The notes: generated by a model from the sequence alone, not told the origin. A stretch of DNA of 64,000 nucleotides from Lachnospiraceae bacterium UBA3401 (GCA_002358575.1 DEPD01000136.1:34187-98186); one strand, 5' to 3'. Positions 23,375 through 31,737 are shown, numbered from the stretch's first letter. Numbers and translations: made by a program.

Positions 23375-24193
23375 TTATTTATTAGCCAGCAGATGGTTTT
23401 CCAGTTCATCAACATCACTGTCACACTCCTGCTTAAAATTATTAAAGCTGTTTTTTAGTTTTTGTGATGCAGGCTTCTTGTATTTTCCAGGTAAATAATC
23501 TCCAAACACCATATCCTTCAAGAAATTATCTGCACTCTTGATATACTGGTCAGGTGTTTGTCTTATCCGCATAGCCTCTGCGTAATTTTTAGCAGACTCC
23601 ACTAAATCGTTCTCTGTGTAAATGCCGTCAGAAACCACACCGATATAGGCTTGCTCTGCCAGATAGCGGTTTTTATCAAGCGGATAGTAACGCCAAAAAA
23701 AATCAAAGCGCTGCACGGGGGATATAGGGGGAATGTCTTTGTTTTTGTCTTTGTCTTGTCTTTTGTCTTTAGTCTTATATAATGTGCTACCATTTTGCAC
23801 ACTATCTTGCGTACCATCTTGCACACCATCTTGCATACTATTTTGCGTACTATCTTGCACACTATTTGCTATATGAACACTTGTTTGAATACTTTCTTGC
23901 GCACTTTCTTGATTACTATTTAACATAGTAAGTTTATAATATGTCGCTTTTGTTCCGCGTTCTCTAAAATCTATCAAACCTCTTTGTTTCAATTCGTTTC
24001 TCGCTTTCAGTATTCCTGACCTGCTTAATCCCGTCAGTACGGAAAGCACTTGATTCGGCGCTGCAAACCACTCTGTCCAGTAGCTCCTGTTGCATACATG
24101 CAAAAGCGCAAAGTATAACGACACCTGCCCTGTAGACAATGGATTTGTTGTGGCTGAATCCCAGAATGAATTGATAAGGTCTATATAATTCAA
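23375..24193 (-). CDS. Replication initiator / DnaD-like organiser
   Basis: The first 90 residues form a winged-helix (INSFWDSATTNPLSTGQVSL and LTGLSRSGILKARNELKQRG), and the C-terminal part has PVQRFDFFWRYYPLDKNRYL followed by a helical DnaD-like region (YIKSADNFLKDMVFGDY). Proteins of this layout load the replicative helicase at the phage origin. The linker (about 110-160) is made of repeated VQDG/TQDS-type tetrapeptides and a KDKRQDKDK tract, encoded by 12-bp and 6-bp DNA repeats. The origin itself is probably in or near this gene. Confidence 0.75.
   Translation of the reverse strand: MNYIDLINSFWDSATTNPLSTGQVSLYFALLHVCNRSYWTEWFAAPNQVLSVLTGLSRSGILKARNELKQRGLIDFRERGTKATYYKLTMLNSNQESAQESIQTSVHIANSVQDSTQNSMQDGVQDGTQDSVQNGSTLYKTKDKRQDKDKNKDIPPISPVQRFDFFWRYYPLDKNRYLAEQAYIGVVSDGIYTENDLVESAKNYAEAMRIRQTPDQYIKSADNFLKDMVFGDYLPGKYKKPASQKLKNSFNNFKQECDSDVDELENHLLANK
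23795..23866 (-). repeat. Six 12-bp tandem repeats in the replication gene
   Basis: Six units of the form ttgcacaccatc follow each other with one or two changes each. They keep the reading frame and encode a Gln/Asp/Asn-rich linker. Confidence 0.8.
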
Positions 24194-24314
24194 TTTTCGT
24201 CACCCCCACTTTATAATATTTTTAAATCCTCCTTTCTGGCAGCAGAATGCAACCGCTGCCATTTTCTGTGATATATTGCATGAACAAATACTATAATTGA
24301 TAGTTACCCATTTA

Positions 24315-24962
24315 TTAAGATACTGCCTTATCTTCCACACTTTTTATTTTTTTCAGACAATCTTTTAGCTGAAGGCTTGTCAAATGTTCCACGCTGTCTA
24401 CCTTATACTTTTTTATAACACTTGACCATGTATAACCAGTACGAACAAGTTCATTAGAAAGCTCATTCCTTAGATTGTCTAAATCTTTAGATTGCTTATT
24501 ACCACTATTCTTTCTATTAAGTTCTGGCGTATCTGCATCTGGATCATCAATTAAATTTTCTGTTGGTATGCAAAAAGTCTGAAAACAAGCATACTTAAAT
24601 GCTACTGACATAGCCTTATTTGTAGCTTTATCGCCACTGTCCATTCCTTCGCCAACCACCACAACATCAACAGAAGAACCATCAACAGTAAAAAACCTAT
24701 ATCTTATTTTGCACACAGAATAAATCAATGTACTGCCCTTTCCCGTTGTTCGTTCCTCTCGAATCTGCTCAATAACTTCAGGTGCACAAAAAATCTTATG
24801 CTTAATCATTGCAGGATTTAATGCATTCATTACCGCATCAATACTGCGATACTTAAATCCCTGCGTTTTATTCAAAGTATCTTTTCCAATTGCCTTAATA
24901 TCTTCCATAACCCCGCAGATAGCAGCATAAATCATAGGTTCTCTCATCTTTTCTCCACTCAT
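24315..24962 (-). CDS. ERF single-strand annealing protein
   Basis: A 215-residue ERF-family recombinase: IYAAICGVMEDIKAIGKDTL, GFKYRSIDAVMNALNPAMIK, and the conserved GEGMDSGDKATNKAMSVAFK (about 103-122) that marks the family. ERF proteins pair complementary single strands in phage recombination and genome circularisation. The ATG at 24962 overlaps the stop of the DUF1351 gene (ATGA); ATG 24947 also has a fair ribosome site. Works with RusA downstream. Confidence 0.9.
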   Translation of the reverse strand: MSGEKMREPMIYAAICGVMEDIKAIGKDTLNKTQGFKYRSIDAVMNALNPAMIKHKIFCAPEVIEQIREERTTGKGSTLIYSVCKIRYRFFTVDGSSVDVVVVGEGMDSGDKATNKAMSVAFKYACFQTFCIPTENLIDDPDADTPELNRKNSGNKQSKDLDNLRNELSNELVRTGYTWSSVIKKYKVDSVEHLTSLQLKDCLKKIKSVEDKAVS

Positions 24963-25924
24963 TCAATCATCTCCCATTCAATCCCCACACTATCCATATA
25001 CATCTCTAGCTTCTCCTTTGCATCATCAGAAAGAGAAATACGATATTCATATAGATTTTCTTCTCCTTCCATATTAGGAATAAAGCTTTCAATTACTTCT
25101 TGTACGGCATCTTCTCTTGCCTGTTCTACAGCAGCAATTCTTTCCGCTTCTGCCTGTCGCAATGCCTCTTCCTTTTCTGCTTTTGCCTGTCGCAACGCTG
25201 CCTCCTTTGCTTCTCTGGCTCTTTGCTCTGCAAGCATCTTTTCGCGTTCCTCACGTCTGATTTTCTCCGCTTCCTCCTGGCGCTGCTTTTCCTGTTCACG
25301 TGCAAGGATTTGTTGTTTCTGCTGCTCATAGTTATTTATATATGTAATTGCATCTGTAAGGCTTAAACTATCCTTGTATATGTTCAATGCTTTTTCAACA
25401 GCCTCTGACTGCATAGAGGTAATTGTATTTAAGTCATTCTCTGTTTTATGTACAAACTCTGCAATATCTGCCTTTATATCTTTTTCCTTATATGTAGCGT
25501 TTTCCCACTTTGGATTGTAGATACGCTCCAAAGAAATATATACCTGCAAATCTTCTGGAACACATTTATAAATTTTCTGAATAAGCTGTTTCTTTTCTGC
25601 AATGCGCTTTTTTTCAAACGCCTGTATCTGCCCATTAATTAGGTCAATCGGCTCATCATACAGCCCTATCAGCTTATTTGCCTGTGCCTCGAAATTCTCC
25701 CAAGGCTTCATATATTGCGTCTTTGCATCACGCATGTTGTCTTGTAAAGACTTCTTTTCTGCTCGCAGACTAGCAACTTCCTTTCTCGCAGATGCCTTAC
25801 TATCCTCTGTGAATACTATCCCTTCATACTCCGCAAGCTTATCTTGGATCGCTTTTTCCACCTGTTTAAAATTACAGGTAATCTTCGCATTCTCCTGCGT
25901 AATTACTGCTTGAATACCATTCAT
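24959..25924 (-). CDS. DUF1351 coiled-coil protein
   Basis: ATG 25924 (MNGIQAVITQENAKITCNF) lies behind GGGAG and is preferred over one 27 bases upstream. The N-terminal half (LRAEKKSLQDNMRDAKTQYM) is the DUF1351 region, always found next to ERF or RecT in phages; the second half holds a long Glu/Arg/Ala coiled coil (about 205-275) and a small C-terminal domain. It probably partners the annealing protein. Confidence 0.85.
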   Translation of the reverse strand: MNGIQAVITQENAKITCNFKQVEKAIQDKLAEYEGIVFTEDSKASARKEVASLRAEKKSLQDNMRDAKTQYMKPWENFEAQANKLIGLYDEPIDLINGQIQAFEKKRIAEKKQLIQKIYKCVPEDLQVYISLERIYNPKWENATYKEKDIKADIAEFVHKTENDLNTITSMQSEAVEKALNIYKDSLSLTDAITYINNYEQQKQQILAREQEKQRQEEAEKIRREEREKMLAEQRAREAKEAALRQAKAEKEEALRQAEAERIAAVEQAREDAVQEVIESFIPNMEGEENLYEYRISLSDDAKEKLEMYMDSVGIEWEMIE

Positions 25925-26216
25925 TTCTATTCTCCCTTTCTGCCTCTTCATAGGCTTGTCTTTCTCTCTTTAAGCGCGCTCTCTCTGGCAGCATAGATTC
26001 ATTCCAATCCCACGCTTCATCAACAACCATTTGGTTCTCAATCTGACAAATCTTGTCAACCTCCTTGTAATCCTCGCAAACCGGACCCCACTCACGCTGT
26101 CCACGGTCAAAAGCACTGAAAGTCTTAGGGGTTATGCAAATAAGACTTTTGCTACAGGAGCCATCTATACGATATGCGCAATCTTCAATCTCACACATAA
26201 TTGTTGTAATAATCAT
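25872..26216 (-). CDS. Hypothetical Cys-rich phage protein
   Basis: A 114-residue protein with an N-terminal Cys pattern (MCEIEDCAYRIDGSCSKSLI), a middle GPVCEDYKEVDKIC and a charged end. It overlaps the DUF1351 gene by 53 bases. It may bind metal. No function known. Confidence 0.6.
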   Translation of the reverse strand: MIITTIMCEIEDCAYRIDGSCSKSLICITPKTFSAFDRGQREWGPVCEDYKEVDKICQIENQMVVDEAWDWNESMLPERARLKRERQAYEEAERENRNEWYSSSNYAGECEDYL

Positions 26217-26335
26217 TTACTTTCCTTTCCGCTTATGTTATAATAAGCACAGATTTATTTTTGAAAATGCAGCTCCAGCCAAGGAATACTTTCCTTCGGG
26301 GCTGTTTTTTCTTGTACTTGTCGGAATCCTCACTA

Positions 26336-26542
26336 TTAAGTAGATGCAACACTTTTTTGTATCTGTTCAAGCTCTATCAGTTTTTTGTATGTCTGGTCAC
26401 CTTTAACACTCTTTTTAGTTAGTGGAATGGTAAATATCCCCAGGTTAATACCAACTGACTTAGATACTGCCGCATTGAACTCCGCTTCGTCGCATATTCC
26501 ATATTCAGTTTTCAAAATTTCTTTCATTTTGGCAATATCCAT
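26336..26542 (-). CDS. Small hypothetical phage protein
   Basis: ATG 26542 (MDIAKMKEILKTEYGICDEA) follows AGGTG. The 68-residue protein has a helical opening and a GINLGIFTIPLTKK middle, seen in small early phage proteins near regulators. Function unknown. Confidence 0.6.
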   Translation of the reverse strand: MDIAKMKEILKTEYGICDEAEFNAAVSKSVGINLGIFTIPLTKKSVKGDQTYKKLIELEQIQKSVAST

Positions 26543-26551
26543 TGATAACAC

Positions 26552-27043
26552 CTACCCTTTTAATGCTTTCTCGCCAACAAGCTTTATCTCATTGATAACA
26601 AACACCATATCATCCAGCTTTTGGAGAATAGCTTCCATTTTCGGTTTCTCATCATCACTGATTATTCCATCGGCGGCAATATCCACAAAGCTGTTCTTCA
26701 TTTTTTTAAGTTCTTCAGAATCGAACTTCTGTATCAACCGCAATGCAATTCCTTCAATACCTTTCGCCTCAGTTGCAAGTGGCATCTGCCTCCCAATCGG
26801 ACATTCACATTTGCAGTACCTATACTTCAATTCCGGACAGTTATACAGATCAGCCATAAGAACTATCTTGTCTACCGGAACAACCTTCGTATTCCCTAAT
26901 TCATAATCAGCCAGGGTGGAAACGGAAATTCCAAGCAGTTCTGCGGCTCCTTCTCTACTAAATAGCCTCTCGTTATATATTGCAGCCTCTTTTCTCGCCC
27001 GAAAGTACACATTATCATTGCCTTTCGTGGAGTCTTTTCCCAT
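26552..27043 (-). CDS. XRE-family HTH regulator
   Basis: A protein of 163 residues with an XRE helix-turn-helix, FSREGAAELLGISVSTLADY (about 28-47), then a Cys motif (YRYCKCECPIGRQM) and a helical tail. Proteins of this kind sit second in many Lachnospiraceae phage early operons and probably modify regulation of the lytic genes. ATG 27043 or 27052 may be the start. Confidence 0.75.
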   Translation of the reverse strand: MGKDSTKGNDNVYFRARKEAAIYNERLFSREGAAELLGISVSTLADYELGNTKVVPVDKIVLMADLYNCPELKYRYCKCECPIGRQMPLATEAKGIEGIALRLIQKFDSEELKKMKNSFVDIAADGIISDDEKPKMEAILQKLDDMVFVINEIKLVGEKALKG

Positions 27044-27071
27044 GTTCATCACCAGTCTTTCTTGTTATAAT

Positions 27072-27284
27072 TTAATTACCATTTAACGAGCAGGCAGTTT
27101 CTGGTATATTAAGCACATCACTAATTACTTTTACCACTGGCTCAGAGTAAGCTCGACCATTGATTACAGCGGAAGTATATTCCCTAGATCTACCTATTTT
27201 TTTAGCCAACTCCTCAACCGTCAGATCCGATTCAATCATCGCTATCTTTGCCTGCTTACACCAAGGCGATAATACTTTTCGCAT
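27072..27284 (-). CDS. Cro-like HTH regulator
   Basis: A 70-residue protein with one HTH, MIESDLTVEELAKKIGRSRE (16-35), and a closing LNIPETACSLNGN. It is the first gene of the early operon and points away from the repressor, across a region with three palindromes, which is the arrangement of a Cro-type early repressor. Confidence 0.75.
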   Translation of the reverse strand: MRKVLSPWCKQAKIAMIESDLTVEELAKKIGRSREYTSAVINGRAYSEPVVKVISDVLNIPETACSLNGN

Positions 27285-27301
27285 TTATCCTTTCTCCTTT
27301 C

Positions 27302-27317
27302 ATTACAAATTTGTAAT
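27302..27317. promoter_or_regulatory. Operator palindrome 1 (ATTACAAATTTGTAAT)
   Basis: A perfect 16-bp palindrome 18 bases from the Cro-like start. Shares the TTACAAA half with operator 2. Probable site for the repressor or the Cro-like protein. Confidence 0.6.
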
Positions 27318-27423
27318 TTACATTTTCGCAATTCTTTAGTAAAATAAGAATATACTCTGCCTTTCGTATGGTTTTTTGCTAACCTTCCAAAGTGTGCTTT
27401 TGCCAAACGATTGGTTTTAGTGT

Positions 27424-27438
27424 TTTGTAATTTACAAA
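27424..27438. promoter_or_regulatory. Operator palindrome 2 (TTTGTAATTTACAAA)
   Basis: A perfect 15-bp palindrome with a central T, built of the same half-site as operator 1 and 122 bases from it; centred between the divergent genes. Confidence 0.6.
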
Positions 27439-27477
27439 TATATCATAACTGGAAAATTCGAGTTTGTCAATATATGT

Positions 27478-27493
27478 TTTGGAATTTTCCAAA
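27478..27493. promoter_or_regulatory. Operator palindrome 3 (TTTGGAATTTTCCAAA)
   Basis: A perfect 16-bp palindrome directly in front of the repressor gene. Its half-site (TTTGGAA) differs from operators 1 and 2, so it may be read by a different regulator. A related imperfect TGGAAAATTC lies at about 27450. Confidence 0.55.
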
Positions 27494-27513
27494 TATTTTT
27501 ACGAGGTGTTTTT

Positions 27514-27891
27514 ATGTCTGACTTACTGGAACGTGTTTACCAACTTATGAACAAACATGACATCAAACCTACCCAACTGGCAAAACAGCTTGGAATGTCA
27601 ACTTCCACATTCACGGACTGGAGCAAAGGCAAAGGCTCTCCTTCCTTAAAGGCAGTTATGCAGTTTGCTGAGTACTTTGATGTATCACTGGACTATCTTG
27701 TCTATGGCAATGGACATCAAAACCAGAACATAGTAGTGGAAATTTCCAATCCAGAAGACGATGCACTGCTAAAGTTATTTCATAGACTTTCTCCAGAACT
27801 CCGCTTAAAAGCAATCAGTTACATCGAGGGAATGTTAGCAGCCATGCCTTCATCTGCTTCTACGGAAGACACTGTAAAATTATCAAGTTGA
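27514..27891 (+). CDS. Phage repressor, XRE family
   Basis: A 125-residue protein with an N-terminal XRE HTH, IKPTQLAKQLGMSTSTFTDW (17-36), the common FDVSLDYLVYGNG segment (about 57-69), and a short C-terminal dimerisation part (LLKLFHRLSPELRLKAISYI). There is no peptidase-like domain, so release is not through RecA-stimulated self-cleavage. It is read away from the Cro-like gene and just before the integrase, as in lysogeny modules. Confidence 0.85.
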   Translation: MSDLLERVYQLMNKHDIKPTQLAKQLGMSTSTFTDWSKGKGSPSLKAVMQFAEYFDVSLDYLVYGNGHQNQNIVVEISNPEDDALLKLFHRLSPELRLKAISYIEGMLAAMPSSASTEDTVKLSS

Positions 27892-27965
27892 ACGATTACA
27901 AAAAAAAGCAGTAATATGTTATGTGCGACTATTATGGAATAAAAGAAGCAATACAGACGATGGAG

Positions 27966-27993
27966 AGAAACGCCTGAGAAATCGGGCGTTTCT
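27966..27993 (+). terminator. Hairpin between repressor and integrase
   Basis: AGAAACGCC pairs with GGCGTTTCT around a 10-base loop, followed by a short T run. It lies just before the integrase ribosome site and may limit read-through from the repressor. Confidence 0.5.
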
Positions 27994-28009
27994 TTATGGA
28001 GGTGATACT

Positions 28010-29725
28010 ATGGCTTATACCAAACTAAAACAAACAAATCCAAGGGTGGCTATCTACGTTCGAGTATCCACCCTCCACCAAATAGACAAAGACTCGCTAC
28101 CGATGCAGAAACAGGACCTTCTGGCATATGCAAAACTCATGCTTGATACTGAAGACTGCATTATCTTTGAAGATGCTGGATACTCTGGCAAGAACACTGA
28201 CCGCCCAAAGTTCCAGGAAATGATGTCTCAAATTCGGACCGGAGGTTTTACCCACCTACTGGTATGGAAGATTGACCGTATTTCCAGGAACCTACTGGAC
28301 TTCGCAACTATGTATAATGAACTAAAAGACCTTGGCGTGATTTTCGTAAGCAAAAACGAACAATTTGACACATCTACTGCTATGGGAGAAGCAATGCTCA
28401 AAATTATCTTAGTTTTTGCAGAACTGGAACGAAATATGACTTCAGAACGTGTTACCGCAACCATGATTTCCAGAGCAAATAACGGTCTGTGGAACGGCGG
28501 AAGAATACCTTACGGTTACGATTACGACTACGACACCCATGAGTTCACTCCGAGCGAAACGGAAGCTCCAATCGTGCGGCTGATACATGACCTTTACGAG
28601 AAGGAACGCTCCCTAGTCCGGGAGTCTCGCATACTGAACTCCAAAGGATACCGCACAAGAACCGGTAACGAATGGAACCCTGTCTCCCTCCACATTATCC
28701 TCCACAACATCTTCTACTGCGGAGACTATCGGTACAATGTATTAAAAGAAGGCGATAGGCAAAAGGTCAAGGACGAGTCCGAATGGATAACGATTGAGAA
28801 ACACCATCCTCCTATCATCACCAGGGAGCAAAAGGAGCGAATCACATCTATTTTGGATATGCGTTCTAAACAATATCGTTCTGGGCGAAGGCGTAACAGT
28901 GGTCGCCATACACATATATTTGGCGGTCTTGTTATTTGCGGAAACTGTGGTTCTTTCATGGTGAACAGCATCGGAAACAAAAAAGATTGGTCTTACACCA
29001 GATACCTATGTCCGTCTAAACGTAAAAGCAGCACCATCTGCACCGGAAAATCCACCTCCGATCCAATAATTGGCGAATTTGTCTTAAACTACATACTGAA
29101 TATGCTGAACGCACAAAAGAACTTCGAGAATATCTTCTCCCCGGATGACCTACAAGCTGCTCTGTTAATCGGAAACACCTTTTCATACATTGACGGTATA
29201 GAGCCGGATGGAGTGCTTGATTTATACGACATTCTGGCTTCGGGGAAGGTCCAGGGAGCAGTATTCGGCAAAGGGGCGAACATCAAACCAAAGGATGCTG
29301 AAGATAGCAAAATCACCTCTCTAAGAGCTGAAAAGCAGAAGATGGAACGTGCATTAGACAGACTCCGCAACCTCTACCTTTATTCTGAGGATGCCATGTC
29401 TGAGAAGGAATACATCATCCAGCGTACAATTCTTACTGAAAAACTGGATGAAATCAATGACGAAATCGGCATGATGCAGTCGGATGAATGGCAGCAATCA
29501 ATGGGAGACGAAATGTTCATCGCCAAGGCAAGCGAGTTCATCATCAGCCAAAAGCTGACCGACCGGAACTACATAAACTACAAACGGCTGGCTCAGTCCG
29601 TAGATGCCGAAGTCCTACGCAACTTCCTCACCAGCATTATTGACAGCATTATCATAACAGACGGCATGGTCCAGCGTATCACTTTCAAAAATGGACTGGC
29701 TCATTCTTTCGTCTTCAAACAATAG
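28010..29725 (+). CDS. Large serine integrase
   Basis: From ATG 28010, 6 bases after GGAGG, this is a 571-residue serine recombinase. The N-terminal resolvase domain has VAIYVRVSTLHQIDKDS with the catalytic Ser at 20, FEDAGYSGKNTDRPKF and LLVWKIDRISRNLLDFATMY. The recombinase domain follows (GGRIPYGYDYD and the region to about 300), then a zinc ribbon (CGNCGSF, with CPSKRKSSTICTG) and a coiled coil near the C-terminus. It integrates and, with a partner, excises the prophage. An open frame upstream of 28010 is not coding. Confidence 0.95.
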   Translation: MAYTKLKQTNPRVAIYVRVSTLHQIDKDSLPMQKQDLLAYAKLMLDTEDCIIFEDAGYSGKNTDRPKFQEMMSQIRTGGFTHLLVWKIDRISRNLLDFATMYNELKDLGVIFVSKNEQFDTSTAMGEAMLKIILVFAELERNMTSERVTATMISRANNGLWNGGRIPYGYDYDYDTHEFTPSETEAPIVRLIHDLYEKERSLVRESRILNSKGYRTRTGNEWNPVSLHIILHNIFYCGDYRYNVLKEGDRQKVKDESEWITIEKHHPPIITREQKERITSILDMRSKQYRSGRRRNSGRHTHIFGGLVICGNCGSFMVNSIGNKKDWSYTRYLCPSKRKSSTICTGKSTSDPIIGEFVLNYILNMLNAQKNFENIFSPDDLQAALLIGNTFSYIDGIEPDGVLDLYDILASGKVQGAVFGKGANIKPKDAEDSKITSLRAEKQKMERALDRLRNLYLYSEDAMSEKEYIIQRTILTEKLDEINDEIGMMQSDEWQQSMGDEMFIAKASEFIISQKLTDRNYINYKRLAQSVDAEVLRNFLTSIIDSIIITDGMVQRITFKNGLAHSFVFKQ

Positions 29726-29726
29726 C

Positions 29727-29778
29727 GAGACAAAAACACCCAGAAGACTATATATCTCCTGGGTTTCTTATCTGTCTC
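29727..29778. terminator. Nested hairpin after the integrase
   Basis: An inner stem CCCAG / CTGGG (29739-29763) lies within an outer GAGACA / TGTCTC stem. It ends integrase transcription and, being symmetric, can also stop the facing gene at 29810. The attachment core could also lie near here. Confidence 0.6.
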
Positions 29779-29809
29779 ATTTTCGCCTTTTTCTTACAAC
29801 AGATGGGAT

Positions 29810-30292
29810 TTATACACTGGCAACGGCTTCTCTGATAGTACTGATTGCTATGTCCTCTTTGAAGCGGCTGTCATCCTCATTCATCAGAAGGACGAACCGG
29901 ATAACTGTATTCTCCCGTGCAGCACCTTCAATTTCCTTAATCCGGGCAGAGCCATCTGCTACCTTGTTGATTGTTTTCTCTGCAAAACTTATAATCTCCT
30001 GCCTTCTCGCACCGCAAAGCTGCTCTGTCTTTGTTCTCAGCTTTCCAGATGATTTCTTTTCAGCTTTCTTTGGTTCAGCTTTAACCTTCATCTCATACTC
30101 GCTAGCAGAAACAAATCTGTAATACGTACTATACTGGTTTTTTGATTCTTTGAGAACTACCTTGCGGTAGCTGGTCTCTCCAACTTTCACATCGGTGATG
30201 ATTTCCTTGCCATCCTGCTTTACTTCCAGTACCTTCTCAACCTTTACTTCCAACTTCTTTTCGATTGTCTCAATCACTTTCTTGTTATCCAT
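29810..30292 (-). CDS. Hypothetical prophage accessory protein
   Basis: A 160-residue protein with a beta-rich start (KVEKVLEVKQDGKEIITDVK), a basic Lys/Glu linker (KAEPKKAEKKSSGKLRTKTE) and a helical end. No family recognised. It shares an operon and a phage-type promoter with 30306-30488, so I assign it to the prophage rather than to the host. Confidence 0.6.
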   Translation of the reverse strand: MDNKKVIETIEKKLEVKVEKVLEVKQDGKEIITDVKVGETSYRKVVLKESKNQYSTYYRFVSASEYEMKVKAEPKKAEKKSSGKLRTKTEQLCGARRQEIISFAEKTINKVADGSARIKEIEGAARENTVIRFVLLMNEDDSRFKEDIAISTIREAVASV

Positions 30293-30305
30293 AATCTTTT
30301 CCTCC

Positions 30306-30488
30306 TTATTTGCTCATTCTTCTAATAATTTCTTTGTAGCAAGCCGTCTGATATTCCATGGAAGGCTCACCCAATCCATAATTCTTTTTACTTAAATTCA
30401 AATCTCTTACATGATCGTATGCACTTATAAGTTCATCTGCTGTCATTCCCTTCAACTCCTCAACTTTTTTTGCTAATAATTCTTCCAT
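30306..30488 (-). CDS. Small helical prophage accessory protein
   Basis: A 60-residue protein (MEELLAKKVEELKGMTADEL...) of two helices, behind GGAGA. It is the first gene of the two-gene operon between the integrase and the host border, under the promoter at 30528-30564. Unknown function. Confidence 0.6.
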   Translation of the reverse strand: MEELLAKKVEELKGMTADELISAYDHVRDLNLSKKNYGLGEPSMEYQTACYKEIIRRMSK

Positions 30489-30527
30489 ATCTCTATCTCC
30501 TTGTTATTCGGTGTTTCGTTGTTTTAT

Positions 30528-30564
30528 TGTACTCGTACTCTAACACTACCACCTACGTTGTCAA
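30528..30564 (-). promoter_or_regulatory. Promoter with repeated ACGA motif (copy C)
   Basis: TTGACA (30559-30564), 16 bases with GTAGGTG, TAGAGT (30537-30542), then ACGAGTACAATAAA on the minus strand. Nearly identical layout to the copies at 9871 and 10622, 20 kb away. Confidence 0.7.
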
Positions 30565-30606
30565 TAGTTTTACGGAAAGTTTTTTCGGAAAATTTCAAAA
30601 AAATTA

Positions 30607-30632
30607 CCCGGCAGGTAATCTCTCCTGTCGGG
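30607..30632 (-). terminator. pheST-queA operon terminator
   Basis: A 9-bp stem CCCGGCAGG / CCTGTCGGG (one mismatch-type G-T) with an 8-base loop is followed on the minus strand by AATTTTTTT. It ends the host operon and marks the host side of the prophage border. Confidence 0.85.
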
Positions 30633-30683
30633 CAACTCTGATTCCATATTTTCAAATGTATTTCACAAAACCGCAAAATTGGT

Positions 30684-31718
30684 TCATAAGATAAACATAG
30701 CATCTCCAAATGAAAAAAATCGATATTGTTCCTGAACTGCTTCTTTGTATGCATTAAGCACTTTCTCCCGCCCGGAAAGCGCTGATACAAGCATGATTAA
30801 TGTGGACTCTGGCAGATGAAAATTTGTTATCAAATTGTCAAGTACTTTAAATGAATAACCTGGATAAATAAAAATTTCTGTATCGCCACTTCCTGCCCTA
30901 ACTTTTCCATCTTCCTTTGCAGCGCTCTCTATTGTACGACAGCTTGTAGTACCTACACAAATCACCCTGCCCCCTGCCTGTTTTGTGCTGTTAATCATAT
31001 CCGCGGCTTCCTGTGTCACCTGATAAAATTCTGAGTGCATATGATGATTGAGAAGGTTCTCTTCCTTAACAGGCCGAAAAGTACCCAGCCCAACATGAAG
31101 CGTTACATACGCTATCTTTACACCTTTTTCCTGAACTTTTTCCAATAAATCTTCTGTGAAATGCAGTCCTGCTGTCGGTGCCGCAGCCGAGCCTTCCTGT
31201 TTGGCATAAACTGTCTGATATCGATTTTTATCTACAAGTTTATGTGTAATATAAGGCGGCAATGGCATTTCACCCAGCTTGTCAAGTACTTCCTCAAAAA
31301 TTCCCTCATATTGAAATTGAATCAGACGATTTCCTTCATCAACTACATCCAGAACCGTTCCAATAAGCAAGCCATCGCCAAAATAAATAACAGCACCTTT
31401 TCGCGCTTTTTTACCAGGTTTGACAAGCGTTTCCCAAAGATCTTTTTCGCGGCGTTTCAGCAGGAGCACCTCGATAGATGCTCCTGTTTCTGCCTTGACG
31501 CCCATCAATCTTGCCGGAATTACTTTTGTGTTGTTTAATACGAGACAATCTCCCTCATGAAGATACTCTATAATATCTGTAAATATCCTGTGTTCTATCT
31601 TTCCAGTCTTTTTATCAAGCACTAAGAGTCTAGAACTTGAACGATCTTCCAGCGGGTCTTGCGCTATCAGTTCTGGCGGTAAATCAAAATAAAAATCTTT
31701 TTTCCATAATTCCTTCAT
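30684..31718 (-). CDS. queA: tRNA queuosine synthase QueA
   Basis: A 344-residue S-adenosylmethionine:tRNA ribosyltransferase-isomerase that builds epoxyqueuosine at the wobble base of GUN-anticodon tRNAs. Diagnostic segments: FYFDLPPELIAQDPLEDRSS (near 8-27), DCLVLNNTKVIPARL, LPLPPYI-type loop (GEMPLPPYITHKL), AAPTAGLHFTEDLL, THLHVGLGTF-like VTLHVGLGTFRPV, and LITNFHLPESTLIMLVSAL. Length and order are normal. It follows pheT by 20 bases and probably shares its T-box control. Confidence 0.97.
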   Translation of the reverse strand: MKELWKKDFYFDLPPELIAQDPLEDRSSSRLLVLDKKTGKIEHRIFTDIIEYLHEGDCLVLNNTKVIPARLMGVKAETGASIEVLLLKRREKDLWETLVKPGKKARKGAVIYFGDGLLIGTVLDVVDEGNRLIQFQYEGIFEEVLDKLGEMPLPPYITHKLVDKNRYQTVYAKQEGSAAAPTAGLHFTEDLLEKVQEKGVKIAYVTLHVGLGTFRPVKEENLLNHHMHSEFYQVTQEAADMINSTKQAGGRVICVGTTSCRTIESAAKEDGKVRAGSGDTEIFIYPGYSFKVLDNLITNFHLPESTLIMLVSALSGREKVLNAYKEAVQEQYRFFSFGDAMFIL

Positions 31719-31737
31719 ATTGATACCTTTAAATCTG

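Larger units (their letters stand above)
1..30590. mobile_element. Prophage (partial; left end outside window)
   Basis: The stretch has the full order of a temperate tailed phage: integrase and repressor at the right end, an early replication/recombination operon on the minus strand, a late regulator, terminase, portal, MuF head protein, prohead protease, scaffold, decoration protein and the start of a capsid protein. Tail, lysis and the left attachment site are not in the window. The right edge is inferred between a phage-type promoter at 30537-30564 and the queA terminator at 30607-30632; no direct repeat could be tested because only one end is visible. Confidence 0.93.

Noticed and set aside
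23602..23862. An 86-codon frame with repeated KMVRKIVCKMV
   Set aside because: It is an out-of-frame reading of the 12-bp repeat in the replication gene.
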